DNA of 64,000 nt, taken from Corylus avellana (lineage: Eukaryota; Streptophyta; Magnoliopsida; Fagales; Betulaceae). Shown one piece after another: positions 9,256-21,278 of this stretch (positions within the stretch are counted from its first letter, which is position 1; every line of letters starts with the position of its first letter). The stretch covers positions 31,481,968-31,545,967 of the forward strand of contig NC_081545.1 in the NCBI RefSeq assembly GCF_901000735.1, written 5' to 3'. The position numbers and the translations under genes are program-made. The notes below the pieces were generated by a model, which did no database searches, was not told the origin of the DNA, and was given only the letters and a program-made list of their open reading frames with translations.

Positions 9256-11922
9256 TCATAGAGAACACTGTCCCAAAGGACTAGAGGACATTAGTTTGCC
9301 CGAATCTTGACTGGCACTGGCAAAACTTTGCTCTCCGTTGCTCATTATGGTCACCCTGCTGTTGCTATTTCTACTTGACACTTGTCCACTGCTGCTACTA
9401 GACATGTCATCACTATCATCAAGTGTGGACTTGGGGAAGAGACCTTTCTCATCATCCAGCTCGTCAATTTCAACCACATTAAGCCCTACATCTTCGTCTA
9501 CACTCTCTTGCAATTGCAATGCGAACTCAAGGCCCCACAACACATCATCCATTGATGGCCGTTCAATTCCGTTGTCAAGTAAACAATTCATCGCAATCTC
9601 AACAAATTTCTTCAAGCACCGAATCCCTATTTCACCCTTAATTGATGAATCAACCATCTCTTCAACCTTTTCATTGCGATAGATTTCCTGCGCCCACCTC
9701 GCTAGGCCCATTGCTATCTCTGTTGTACGCATTATAGGAGGCCTTGCACACAATACTTCGCACAAAACCACACCAAACGAGTACACATCAGACTTTGCAG
9801 TCAACTGCATACGTCTGTAATACTCTGGATCCATGTACCCAAAACTACCCTTCACCACCGTGCTAACATGGGAGTTGGCCATGCCAGTGGGACCTACTTT
9901 GGACAATCCAAAATCGGATACCTTGGCAACCCATTTCTCATCTAATAAGATATTTGTTGTTTTCACATCACGATGAATGATCGTTTGCTTTGCGCCCGTA
10001 TGAAGATAGTTCAAAGCACGAGCCGCACCAATACAAATCTCAAGGCGTTGCTTCCACGGAAGAGGTGGATTATTGGTGTTGTACAAATGATCACGTAGAG
10101 TCCCACGGGCCATGTAATCGTAGATGAGTATCATCTCATCACCTTCGTTACAATATCCAATCAGAGAAACGAGATGGAGGTAACGAAGCTGAGAGAGCAT
10201 CACGATCTCGGTGCGGAACTCATGAGCCCCTTGCTGTGAACTAGATTTCAGCCGTTTGATTGCAACTGAGATGGTCCCGTCATCAATGTACCCTTTATAC
10301 ACGTTGCCAAACCCTCCAACCCCTATGATTAAAACCTTATCGAAATCATTTGTGGCGGCTTTGATTTCAGCAAATGAAAACTTACGACATAATTCGGAAG
10401 GTAAAGATGAGCCCTGCGTCTTAGTTGACTTGGTCTTGGTGAAAGAAAATAGACCCCACCATGAAGTTTCACCGTTGGAGCCGATGTCCTTGGCTCTCTT
10501 ACTCAGCCGGAAAGTCACTAAAAAAAGAATTAAGAGTGGACCAACAACACCTCCAATGATAATGGCTACCGTCGGCGACAACTTCTTTGGCCTCTCCGTT
10601 AATTTTGTTTTGGGTTCCGGGGCCGGGAGTGTGGTAACCCCCTCCACTTCCGGGTTGATCCCAGCAAGACTACCGTCTGATCGGTTCAACTTAAATATTT
10701 CCACACCGTTCAAGATGGCACTGGCGTATGCGGGAAGTGGTGACATATCCCAGTCAGGGTGTAGCGCGAGCCACAAATCTTGTTTGGCCTTGTTTCCACT
10801 TGGGAAGAACACAACATACTCTCTGTATACAGGAATTCCGTTACCGCCGCTCCAATTAATCACATCCACATCTGCCTCTGCCGTCTGATTATTGATGAAT
10901 ATTTTAAAAACTCGTTGGTTCCTTTTCACTACCTCTTTCAGAGTTTCACAAAAATGAAGCCTAAAAAGATAGTTAAACCCGCCATCAACCGTGAAGATCC
11001 ACGTGAGGTTGGAATTCAAGTTAACCGTAGGATTCAGATCCATTGTACGAGAAGTTTTATACACAATCTCCGGCGCAGTATAGGCCGGTGTGTCCGTAGT
11101 ATACTGTATCTTGACATCAGACGAGCTGTAAGCTATCATCCCTTTCATCTGGCCAAACAGATACTGCGAGTCCTGACGCCAAGTCCGGAACATCCCAGTA
11201 TCGTCTTCGCCCGAGATATCGTTGCCCCCCACGTTTAGTCTATACATGGTCTCAAGAGCAGTGGTTTCGTCGAAATAGAAGGGTATGTTGTAATCTACCA
11301 TGGTGATCATTACATCATCCCTATTGTGCATATAGAGATTATTTGGCATAGACACAATCTCTATACCATTAATGAAGGCGTAAGAGCTCGGAGATGGAAT
11401 AAATGTTATGTTGAGAAACTGAGTGCGCAACACAGGGACTATGAATTCTTTGATTACGGAGGCTACGAGAGGTTTTGACGAAGAGACGGCAAGGAAGGCA
11501 CTGAAGTTGCTTAAGAGGGTGAAGTTATTGGCGGTGACCAAGGAGAAGGACTTGGATTCATCGAGTCCGGCGTAGGAGGCCGGGAAGAAGTAGAGACGGA
11601 CGAACTTCAAGCCAGGCGAGACGGGAAAGGAGTAGGTGAACTTGTTGTGAAAGATGCGTGCAGTGGTGTAGGGGACTTGGGTAACAGAAGGGTTGTGTTG
11701 GGAGGGGGTAGATGCAATTGATGTGGTTTCTATATTTGGAGGTGAGAACTTTGAGTTCAAATCGCCATCCCAGTTACGGCCATCCAGCGAGGTTGAATCG
11801 GAGGACGAGCCACAATTGAGGAGAAAATAGTCGGTGGCAGCATAGGGTGGCGGGGTTTCGGTGACGACTTGGGTGATCAGGAGAAGATGGAGGAAGGAGA
11901 GGTAGAGGGCAAGCGAGTGCAT
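9256..11922 (-). CDS. FERONIA-like (CrRLK1L) receptor kinase, copy 1
   Basis: Single-exon gene of 888 codons from the chosen start MHSLALYLSF. An in-frame upstream Met would give 931 residues, but its extra 43 are not signal-like, and the sequence around MHS is shared by all copies. Order: signal peptide; LLNCGSSS and the malectin-like region with KFVRLYFFP, RLNVGGNDISG and RLHFCET; DLWLALHP and NGVEIFKLNRSDG; a membrane span IIIGGVVGPLLILFLVTF; then a kinase with IGVGGFGNVYKG, VAIKRLK, HRDVKTTNILL, DFGLSK and GYMDPEYY. All catalytic motifs of an RD kinase are present. Length and the intronless structure fit FERONIA (about 895 residues). In the family such proteins sense cell-wall state and bind RALF peptides at the plasma membrane; a ligand here is inference. 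It lies 14 kb from the NLR and is the most diverged intact paralogue in the window. Confidence 0.93.
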   Translation of the reverse strand: MHSLALYLSFLHLLLITQVVTETPPPYAATDYFLLNCGSSSDSTSLDGRNWDGDLNSKFSPPNIETTSIASTPSQHNPSVTQVPYTTARIFHNKFTYSFPVSPGLKFVRLYFFPASYAGLDESKSFSLVTANNFTLLSNFSAFLAVSSSKPLVASVIKEFIVPVLRTQFLNITFIPSPSSYAFINGIEIVSMPNNLYMHNRDDVMITMVDYNIPFYFDETTALETMYRLNVGGNDISGEDDTGMFRTWRQDSQYLFGQMKGMIAYSSSDVKIQYTTDTPAYTAPEIVYKTSRTMDLNPTVNLNSNLTWIFTVDGGFNYLFRLHFCETLKEVVKRNQRVFKIFINNQTAEADVDVINWSGGNGIPVYREYVVFFPSGNKAKQDLWLALHPDWDMSPLPAYASAILNGVEIFKLNRSDGSLAGINPEVEGVTTLPAPEPKTKLTERPKKLSPTVAIIIGGVVGPLLILFLVTFRLSKRAKDIGSNGETSWWGLFSFTKTKSTKTQGSSLPSELCRKFSFAEIKAATNDFDKVLIIGVGGFGNVYKGYIDDGTISVAIKRLKSSSQQGAHEFRTEIVMLSQLRYLHLVSLIGYCNEGDEMILIYDYMARGTLRDHLYNTNNPPLPWKQRLEICIGAARALNYLHTGAKQTIIHRDVKTTNILLDEKWVAKVSDFGLSKVGPTGMANSHVSTVVKGSFGYMDPEYYRRMQLTAKSDVYSFGVVLCEVLCARPPIMRTTEIAMGLARWAQEIYRNEKVEEMVDSSIKGEIGIRCLKKFVEIAMNCLLDNGIERPSMDDVLWGLEFALQLQESVDEDVGLNVVEIDELDDEKGLFPKSTLDDSDDMSSSSSGQVSSRNSNSRVTIMSNGEQSFASASQDSGKLMSSSPLGQCSL

Positions 11923-11950
11923 GGTGTGGAAGACCAATTCTCCTACGGCT

Positions 11951-11970
11951 GCTATACCATATATATGCAG
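11951..11970 (-). promoter_or_regulatory. Possible TATA region of kinase copy 1
   Basis: The minus strand reads GCATATATATGGTATAG, 30-50 bases before the chosen ATG. The same block stands before every kinase copy (near 43920, 51684 and 61447). If it is the TATA box the 5' leader would be very short, so it may instead be leader sequence. Confidence 0.3.
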
Positions 11971-13314
11971 CTTAATTATCTGATGGAAAATACTTGAGCA
12001 ATGGTGTGAAAGTAAGGTTTTTGGAATTATTAGACGCAGAATAGGGACCACCGGACCACATCCTTATCTAATATTCAACAAAGGAATAGCATCCGTCTCA
12101 ATCAATTATTAAAGTCATTATAAAAAAATTAAAAATAAGAAATTTATTAAGATTGTTACTTCAATGTTATAAAATAAAAATAGATAACTTCATTCTTAAA
12201 ATTAATAGAATTGTAAACTAAACGGAGGTTTAAGATGAATCATTTGGAATATATATATATATAATGCATTTTTGTTATTCAAAAGTTCACGTGAAGCATG
12301 ACAGTCAAACAAATACCTATTGATAATATTTTTTCTAAACTTTCAATTGAGATATTGTCTCCCTTCTAAACTATCAAAAATTGTCAATATTATTCATAAT
12401 AATGAAAATACCTTTAATAAAAAAAATTAAAGCTAAAAATTAAAAAAAAGGAAGTGGAAATTAAAATTAAAAAAATCATTTAATAAAAATTAACAAATAA
12501 CCTCCACGTGCATGGTATCTCACCAATTAAGCTCTCCTTAAGGTTGCAAGTATAAATATTATACATTTGAATAAATCTAGGAACTTGAAATTTTAATGAA
12601 AAGATTGCATGTGAATCGTGGTAGTGAATTACTTGAAATAATTTTCCATACAAAATCTTCTCCATGCGATTTGCATGGAACAGTTTTTAAATTCCATTGA
12701 AACTGATTGCATGAAATTAACATTGAGATATGAATTTAATTCTAGCTAGGTCGATCTAGTACTGATATAAACTATTAGTTTCACCGAGGTCTGAGCCGAC
12801 ACTTATGCAGTTATGCTTTATCGATCAATCACTTTTGTTTTCTATTATAATCTTGATAAAAAAAAAAAAAAATTGTTATCATGAAATAAAAATATATAGC
12901 ATTATTCTTAAAATTATTAGAGGTTTAAGATGGATCATAAATTTGGAATGCATGCATTGCTTATTTGAATTAGATCTAGAGTATGTACGTACATAATTCA
13001 GTTTACGTGATCCGTACAAATACAATATGGACAAGAAGGATATATGTGGCAATATATATATAAATATATATAATGCCTTAATGTTTTTAAAAGGTTCACG
13101 TGAAACATGAGAGTCAAAAAGTATTGCACAGGGGATAGAAGCACCTAGAACTGTAAAGACTAATGAAACAAATTAATGAGCATAGGCTTCAGAAAAAAAG
13201 GATTGCTTTTGGTAAAATCATTTGATCAACTTTCTCAAAGTTGATGTTAGGTAGATTAATGCGGTGTGACGAGCTCAAACTTGAAACTTTTTTTTTTTTG
13301 GTTTCTTGAGCCTT

Positions 13315-13580
13315 CATGAAACTGCAGATGAGCCATTTTGTCCAGTCTTTTCTTTGCGACCCATTTTGATGCAATAGACTTTGGAATTAACAAAAATTCA
13401 TGAAACATGATTTTGTAAAACTCTGAATTAGCTTTCCAATGCTAGCTTGTTTGAACGCAACTGCAGATGAACCATTACGTCCAGTTATCCAGTCTTTTCT
13501 TTGCGGCCTATTTTGACTTAGTAAACTTTAGAATTAACAAAAATTCATTAAACAATTAGCTTTCCAACGCTACTAAGTTT
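13315..13580. repeat. Tandem duplication of about 140 bp
   Basis: ACTGCAGATGAGCCATT, TCCAGTCTTTTCTTTGCG, AATTAACAAAAATTCAT and TTAGCTTTCCAA appear in the same order twice, at about 13321-13440 and 13460-13575. The second copy has an extra CCAGTTAT. The sequence is non-coding. Confidence 0.7.
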
Positions 13581-13658
13581 GCTTTTATTTGAGAGGAAAA
13601 ATGAGGATTCAAATTAGTGACCTCGACTTAATAAGCCGTGCTATTAAGTTATGAGAAA

Positions 13659-13833
13659 TGCTATAGTACAATAGAAAGACCATTTTTTTTTGCCTATAAA
13701 AGTCTTAGGTGGCAAGAGGCCATAAGCTTCATCCATATATAGTTGATGTTGCCACACTCACTGATGTGCATGTGGCTTTTTGCCACCTATTACTTTTATG
13801 GGTAAAAAATAGTCTTTTTATTACATTATAGCA
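13659..13833. repeat. MITE with about 60-bp terminal inverted repeats
   Basis: Left TGCTATAGTACAATAGAAAG and reversed right TGCTATAATGTAATAAAAAG match. Both continue to CATAAAAGT(C/A)xTAGGTGGCAA. The element is 175 bp with no coding capacity. Confidence 0.7.
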
Positions 13834-14048
13834 AAATAAAGATAATGAGTTATTTGAAATAATTTTCCATACAAAATATTCTCCATGCGATTTGCATGGA
13901 ATAGTTTTTTAAATTCCATTGAAACTGATTGCATGAAAAATAACATAATTGAGATATGAATTTAATTCAATCCCATTTTGATTTGCTTTTGAATTTGAAC
14001 ACAAGAATGACAAGGTTTATGATAGAGTAATTCTAGAAGTCTTTCTTG

Positions 14049-17000
14049 TGTCACTCTATGAATGAGGTGGCTTTTAAAATTAATATTTGATTAAATTCAA
14101 TAATGATCAATCACAAGTCCAGTAATGATTTTAAAAGTCACATCATTTTTAGAGTAACACAAGAGGGACACAAGAGTAACTTTTAGCATTACTCTTTATA
14201 ACATGAGGTTTTAAAAGTTTAGTCTTTGATTTGAATTTAAAAACTAATGAAACATATCCATACGGACCATACATATGTAATTAGGTGACTAGGGTTTTGT
14301 AATTAGCTAGGGTTTATTGTAGAAAAGTTCCACGAATTAAATCATGCTAAAAATAAAATTTTGCTTTCTATGAAAATTCAAACTCATACCCTTTTTATAA
14401 AATCATCCCATACAAACCATTAAACTATACATATAATTCAAAATAACATTTTAAAATAAAAATTAATGTTCATTCTTATTGGGTTTATGATATATTTAAT
14501 TAAAATTAGATAGGTCTCGCTAATGGGCATGTACCATCTAAGGTCACCTACAGCTTGGACTTGCCTAAGAATTTACACCTTATAAAACTTATAAATCACA
14601 AAGAGAAAACCTAGCACTACGTACAATGGCCTATTAATTAGCGACTTTAGATGTACAGTGTGATGCTAACAATGAGAGAATTGTAGTTCAATATCATATG
14701 AATTTTGTTTGGATGAATAACTAATTTATAAACCAAAATAAATTTTACAAAGGGAAAACCAAAACCAGCAACTAATTAGAAAGACAACAAATCACCAACA
14801 CCCCAAACCTGCGTAGCTTGGGAACATGAAAGAAGCCAAAACCAGCTCAATTAACACCATTAGACCAGCACAAAAAAACAGGAAAGGAAAGATAATTATT
14901 AATCAAAGAGCTGATCCTTTTGAAGGACAGCACTCGTATGCTTTTTTGAAAAGTGATGCCTACTTTTGTTAAAGAAAAATACAGGTTATTTCCTTTTTAA
15001 AAAAGAAAATAATAAACTACTATCATTACATACTTAGTAATTTTATAAGTCCTTCTTGTGTTCATTTTGAATTATTCTAAAAATGATGTGACTATTAAAA
15101 TTATCATTTAATTAAAATTTAGTAATAATTAATTAAAAATTTAATAATAATTTTAATAGTCACATTATTTTAAAAAAAATTAAAAAAGAATACAAAAAAA
15201 TTTGTAAGATTACTTTTACGTAGCAGTAGTCTATCACCCTATGCGTCCACTCTTGCGTTTGACGTTGATCTCCTATTGATTACTTTAATTATTGGGTTCC
15301 AGAGACATTAAGTGGAAACGTTGCTGGATCACATGTGCAAAGCTGGCCCATCCGCTGGCCCCCACCACCATGGAAGGATTCCCTACCTAGCACAACTGGA
15401 TCAGGATCCGAATATATCAAGAAATATATTAAGATTCCCTAATTTAGATAAATGCCTGGATAAGTTTTTGTTTGGTTATATAATATAAAAATATTGATTA
15501 AATGATTAAATTTATATTTTTAAATCAGTTTAACTTTTTTTTTTTTTTTTTAAATGACGATTTAACATAATTTCAAAGTCAAAAGTCTTGAATTTGAATA
15601 CTAACTACATCAATTCATTTCATTTAAATTAAATATTTCAATTGTTATGCCTCACTTACTAAAAAGAAATTTGAGTCTATAAAAGTATTAAGGTGTAAAT
15701 TAAATTATTAAAAACATCTCGATAAAAGTATTAAGGTGTTAATTAAATTATTAAAAACATCTTCTTAGAACAAAAGGTAGTTTAACAAGCTAGCCCATCC
15801 GCCTATGCCCCAACCCCCACTAGTATGGAATTTCTATCAAACTCAAGTGGGAGTAGATTAGGATCTTCCACAATTTTCAACCGGTTATTTCTCTATCTCC
15901 TTGGAAAGATAAGATAAGCAATCCTTGTCTCCTTGGAAAGATTGTCTCTATCTCTTACGAAGAGACACCTCCAATGAAAACCTATCAGCTGAGAGATAAT
16001 TGCATGGTTGAGAGTGCATACTTTTATAGAGTGATTACCCCAACATAAGCAAGATGAGATATGATTTACTTCGGTACCAAAATGTTGCCAAACTCTCATC
16101 TATAAAACCTATACATTCGTGACATGACCCCAGGGGCTGAACTAGTATTTAGAGTTCAAAAGGGTAAAATTAAAAAAATTAGGGGTAAATGGAGTTTGAG
16201 GGGGCAAAGTTAAAAAAAATTAAGGGTAAAATTTTAAATTTTAAAAATTTTTAAGGACCCTTCTTTTTCTTTTTTTTTTGTGGGAATATTTATAGTTCTG
16301 CCCCTGCATGACCCATGTGCTCACGCTTTTGTCGCTTATTTATCTTACCGCATCATTTACCATATACTCTCCCACCAACAGCATATTAAGGGGAGACTTC
16401 GTATCATTATATTTCAAGTAAACAACTTCAATTACTTATAGTTGGAAACATAGTCCGCATCCATGTCACCACCATGACTTAATCGAACACATAATGTATT
16501 GATTTGTGCTGAATTTTCAATTAAGTACTTCCTATAAAGTTAAATTCAAGAGATTTTCTGTGATACACTAGCTTATTAGTCACTTTACACTATATGAGCA
16601 TAGATATTACTAGTATCATATGAACTATCATACGAGTATCTCGTTAGTGAGAAAAGGATCATCTCCATTTCAAAATCTTTCAATTTTCTCTATTTAGTGT
16701 ATTTTGAAGGATATTGCATTTAATGCACTATCATCATTAAAACTTTTGGACAACACTACCCTTCAAAATGCATTAAATGGAGGAAATGAAGGAATTTTGA
16801 AATTGAGAAGATCCGTTTCCTCGCCGCTTACATTTAATTGATCAATTATGTCCCTCCAGCTAGGATCACATAAGCTTGTTCATCGAAGCATTTTCAAATC
16901 CTTTCGAATTATTCATGTAGCTATTCACTTACGTGTTTTTTGGTCTCATTCCAGCTACATGCATGTACTCTGAAGTGTTTTTTTAGAGACAATCCCTTGG

Positions 17001-17300
17001 CCATAAGCTTGGCCACCATCTCAGTGAAGAAAATAAAGTCTACTTTAATTTTATTTGTCTTTACTATATCCTGAATATTTTAATAATACAAATAAATCTT
17101 TCTTCCAAATCAAACCACTGCCAAAACCAAGCAAAACTCAACAGCCCAAAAAGAAAAAGGGTACGAAATTTGTTTATTTCACAGAAAATAGTTTCTCAAA
17201 TATGTCTTCCGACCCGAAATACATTGCTGTTTCGCGGTTAGTGTAGTTAATGGTTAGTGGACGATTAATAATCACTCGCCTTTTTACCCCTGGGGTGAGG
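14049..17300 (+). repeat. Inverted repeat, arm A (3.25 kb)
   Basis: Near-identical to the reverse complement of 31219-34455. The ends match exactly (TGTCACTCTATGAATGAGG on the left, CCCCTGGGGTGAGG on the right), and two fortuitous open frames inside (15893-16099 and 17055-17246) have identical translations in arm B. One patch at about 16250-16345 differs strongly between arms. The arm contains MITEs (14049-14190 and 15036-15215), a repeated block GGCCCATCCGC at 15345 and 15790, and at 17110-17240 intron sequence of the DUF2039 gene (compare 39665-39795). No working gene is seen. The arm ends exactly where the Copia LTR starts. Confidence 0.85.
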
Positions 17301-20300
17301 TGTTGGGACTACATGACTCCCTTCAGCCACCTAAGCTGCCCTGTCAACCAATCAGTCTCACTGAGCATGCAGACAACTCATCTTCACTAGCTTGCACTAT
17401 GGAGCATCACAATGGCAAGAATCATGGAGCACCCAATAATCATGGAACAGCAGCCAAGATTCTATGTGATTCAGTAGAATCATTAGTCAATGATACAGCA
17501 AAGGAAAGAAGATCATCTCCCTTTGCTGACAGACACATTCACAAGGAAAGATTTGATGAAGATTATGTAAACACACAATCCCATAATATCATGGCTGATT
17601 GTGTGTAATAGATGTCTGATTTGTACAGCTATTGTTTTCCTTTTTGTACAGCTATTGTTTTCCTTTTTAGTTACACTGTAAACATATTATAAAATCTGAT
17701 GTATCATTCAGAAAATTATTATCGAATACAAGAGGAATTTTCTTGTGCAGATTTTCTGTCTTTTCTCTTCTCCTTGAAATCTTTTATGGTATCAGAGCCT
17801 TTAAAGGAAAACTCCTCCAATCCTACAACAATGGCCTCATCTCCTGCTTCGTCTTCATCCTCTGTACCTAACACCAACACATCTTCATCCCCTGCACCTG
17901 TCACTACAACATTCACCCTGCCTAGCATCTCTCAACAAATCTCTACCAAGCTTGATGGCCCTGCAGACTACCTAAACTGGGTGTCTCACTTCACTCCAAT
18001 TCTGAACACCCATGAATTGATGGGTTTCGTTGATGGCAGTGAGCCATGTCCTCCCAAACATCTCACTGATGAAACTGGAAACCTCACCACAATGGTGAAT
18101 CCAGATTACTCAATCTGGCACAGAAAGGATCAATGCATCCTTAGTTGGTTCAACACAACCATGTCAGACCGTATGCTCTCTTCTCTCTATGGATTAAAGA
18201 CAGCCAAACAAGTTTGGACTACTCTGGCCACACGATATGCATCTCAGTCAAAGGCCAGAATCTCTTATCTGAAAAGACAGCTACAAACCCTCAACCAAGG
18301 TTCCAAAACCTGTTTAGAGTTTCTCAATGAAACCAAATCGCGGTTCACTCTCTTAGCTCAATCCTATCTTCCTCTAACGTATTGGGTTGATGCCTTTAAC
18401 ACTGCAGTCTATCTAATCAATAGACTTCCTACAACTGTCTTGAAAAACCACTCTCCATATTTCAAATTACTTCACAAACAGCCTAACTATTCTCTCCTTA
18501 GAATCTTTGGTTGTGCCTGCTATCCTCTTCTTAGACCTTACAATTCTCACAAGCTGATGTATCGATCCAAAAAATGTATCTTTCTTGGTTATTGCTCCAA
18601 TTACAGAGGCTACAAGTGTTATGAACCCTTGTCCAAAAAGACCATCATCACCAGAAATGCTGTTTTTGATGAAAATTCCTTCCCAGCAAAGGATTGGATG
18701 TCCACTTCACTGACCTCTGCAAATGATTCTGCTTCACCCAAGGTATGTCCTCCTGCACCAGCATTGATACATTCTATTTTTGCTCCTCATGCCATTCCAT
18801 CATCTCCTATTGACACCCCAACATCTACCATCGATCCCATGTCCTCTGATTTTGCTACTGCAGATATGCCTAATGACTTGCCCTCTAACACTAGTTTCAG
18901 CACTGATGAACCCCTTTCACCCACCCTTGCTGATTCTCCAGTCCCTCCAGCCGATACAAACATTGCACCATCCCCAATCTCTGCAGGTACTGCAAACACT
19001 ACCGCAGATCCTGCTCCTTCTCCTCCTAGCCTTGTATCTAGTCTTATCTATCATCATCCCATGACTACTAGGCTTCAGGATGGAACTCGCAGGCCCAAAT
19101 CATTTCCCAACTACAAGCTCTTCTTCTCCACCAAACATCCACTCCTGGCCTTTCACTCCCATGTCAATCTCTCCAACCTACCTCCTGCCCCTACTCGATT
19201 TTCCCAAGCAGTAAAATCTCCTCACTGGCAGCAAGCCATGAAGGAAGAATTCCAAGCCCTTCAAGCTAACCAAACCTGGCTCCTCTGCCCTAGACCATCT
19301 CATCATAATGTTATCACTAACAAATGGGTTTTTAAAGTGAAACAGAAGGCTGATGGCACTCTTGACAGATTTAAGGCTCGACTTGTAGCTAAGGGTTTTC
19401 AACAACAGGATGGCATCGACTACTATGAAACTTTCAGCCCTGTGGTTAAATCCACCACCATACGAGCTATCCTTGCTTTGGTAGTCCACTTTCAATGGCC
19501 AACCAGACAACTAGATGTCTCAAATGCCTTTCTCCATGGCACTTTACAAGAAGAGGTTTTTATGGAACAACCACAAGGCTTTGTTGACAACAAATTCCCT
19601 CATCATGTCTGCAAACTTCAGAAATCCATCTATGGCCTCAAGCAGGCGCCCAGGGCCTGGTTTACTAAATTGGCAGCTACTTTGGTTGCTCTTGGTTTTA
19701 CAGAATCCAAGGTGGACTACTCTCTGTTTACTCTCCATACCCCCACAATACACCTTTTTCTCCTCATTTATGTCGATGACATCATTGTCACTGGGAATTC
19801 TTTGCCTGCTATCACTCACTTGGTTTCCTGCCTAAAGCAATCTTTTGCCATGAAAGATCTTGGCTCTCTTCATTACTTCTTGGGCATTCATTTGCAGCCA
19901 CTGGCAGGAGGACTTCACCTATCTCAGACAAAGTATGTCTCTGAACTTCTAGACCGTGTTCATATGACAGGAGCCAAGCCTGCCAAGACACCACTCCCAG
20001 CAGGTTCCCAGCTTTCTCAGCAAGATGGTGATCCTCTTCCCAATGCCTCAGAGTACAGACACCTAGTAGGAGCACTGCAGTACTGTACCCTCACCCGGCC
20101 AGACATCTCTTTTGCTGTTAATCAACTCTGCCAATTCATGCATTCTCCCACTACTACCCACTGGTCAGCAGCAAAGAGAGTTCTTCGATACCTCAAGGGC
20201 TCCATCAATCATGGATTACACCTTACCAAAGGCTCCCTTCAACTAAATGCCTATAGTGATTCGGACTGGGCAGGCAATCCTGATGACAGAAGGTCTACTA

Positions 20301-20374
20301 CTGGTTATGCCATTTTCCTTGGACCTTGCTTAATCAGCTGGTGTGCTAAGAAGCAACCAGTTGTCTCTAAATCA
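17301..20374 (+). mobile_element. Ty1/Copia LTR retrotransposon, incomplete
   Basis: The 5' LTR starts TGTTGGGACT at 17301, directly after arm A sequence. It has a TATA-like TTATAAAATC near 17688 and ends shortly before the primer-binding site TGGTATCAGAGCC at 17787-17799, which is complementary to the initiator Met tRNA. The exact LTR right end was not fixed. One long open frame (17831-20374) follows and runs into the N gap, so the 3' LTR and target duplication are not visible. Confidence 0.9.
17831..20374 (+). pseudogene. Copia gag-pol polyprotein with internal deletion
   Basis: From MASSPAS the frame is open to the gap. It begins with the Copia gag N-terminal region (KLDGPADYLNWVSHF, WHRKDQCILSW). 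Near 18340 it passes in frame from gag directly into the C-terminal part of integrase (LTYWVDAFNTAVYLINRLP, IFGCACYP, YKCYEP). The CCHC knuckle, the protease and the catalytic core of integrase are therefore missing. The reverse transcriptase is present (NKWVFKVK, ARLVAKGFQQ, LDVSNAFLHG, YGLKQAPRAW, active-site YVDD at 19769-19780), and RNase H begins (YSDSDWAGN, RRSTTGYAIFLG) but is cut off by the Ns. It could not mobilise itself without missing functions in trans. Confidence 0.88.
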
Positions 20375-20474
20375 NNNNNNNNNNNNNNNNNNNNNNNNNN
20401 NNNNNNNNNNNNNNNNNNNNNNNNNNNNNNNNNNNNNNNNNNNNNNNNNNNNNNNNNNNNNNNNNNNNNNNNNN
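20375..20474. other. Assembly gap of 100 Ns
   Basis: Exactly 100 N bases, the usual placeholder for a scaffold join of unknown size. It cuts the Copia RNase H. Confidence 0.99.
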
Positions 20475-20640
20475 AAAAAAAAAAAAAGGAGAGAAGATGT
20501 GACTCGGTGATTTGTAGTGTTTTTTTTTTTGTAAAAAGAATATTTTACAGAAATTAAATAAAGTTCTCATGAACAATTAAAAATGTTTTCAGTTTGACAA
20601 CGATTTTCTATTATACCAAACATCATTAAAAAAAAGAAAA
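20475..20640. repeat. Fragment of a TIR element related to the PIF/Harbinger ends
   Basis: AAATGTTTTCAGTTTGACAA resembles the right-end region of the element at 5600-8583 (ATCATTTTCAGTTTGACCA). It is followed by a poly-A and AAAAG run. The piece is short and truncated by the gap. Confidence 0.4.
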
Positions 20641-21238
20641 AAAAGAAAAAAAAAAAAGGGCAAGCTAGTGTTGAGCTGGACAATCTAGACGTCTTGAGTT
20701 GGGAAAAATTGTGGAAGACCACTTTGATTGAAGTGGCAATTTATGGAAAGATTTTCATACGTTTCATTATCAGCTTTGCACAGCGGCCAATGGGACTCGA
20801 GGTTGTTGTGGTTTGGGCCCGTATTTTTGCCAAATTCAGAATTGACCAAGAGAATGCTCCAAGCGGATAGAGGACTTTAAAAGAAGACTTCAAAGTTCAA
20901 AAGAGTACGCTAGATCGATATATAGTTTTTTTGATTTTTCAAAACTAGTGCCCGAAAACACAAGTTTGAAAAAATTTTGCAAAAATAAGCTTTAATACTC
21001 ATAGAAATACAAAAGAAGCTGAAGCAGAGAGCAGAAATATGCATGGTGATTTTTTGCTAGGTAACAATTTCATCAATAATTATTTGATGAAATTCTTAGG
21101 AGTCCAGAGAGGTCTTTTGTTTACCAATCTTCGAATATGGTTTGGGGAAGATGAATGGTGAGGAGTGAGGGTGCAATAATTGGTCGTCTCCTGGTGAAAA
21201 ATGTGCTTGATTTCTCTTCTTTCCAACATCTAGAGGTA

Positions 21239-21278
<40 letters not shown>

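Larger units (their letters stand above)
11971..14048. other. Kinase upstream region with repeats
   Basis: No gene. The block 12880-13060 (TTAGAGGTTTAAGATGGATC to CGTGATCCGTACAAA) is homologous to spacer sequence at 36370-36535, 53700-53850 and 63460-63610. It shows that copy 1 belongs to the same duplicated unit as the array. A 110-bp segment at 12630-12740 (TTTCCATACAAAAT, CCATGCGATTTGCATGGAA) recurs at 13855-13965. Confidence 0.6.

Noticed and set aside
10256..10888. 210-codon frame opposite the kinase, repeated opposite copies 2-4
   Set aside because: It is a shadow of the kinase coding strand. Its conservation simply follows the kinase.
15893..16099. 68-codon frame, identical in both inverted arms
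   Set aside because: No recognisable motif, and the diverged third copy (22848 onward) does not keep the frame.
17055..17246. 63-codon frame, identical in both inverted arms
   Set aside because: The identity comes from the near-identical DNA of the arms, and the sequence is DUF2039 intron.
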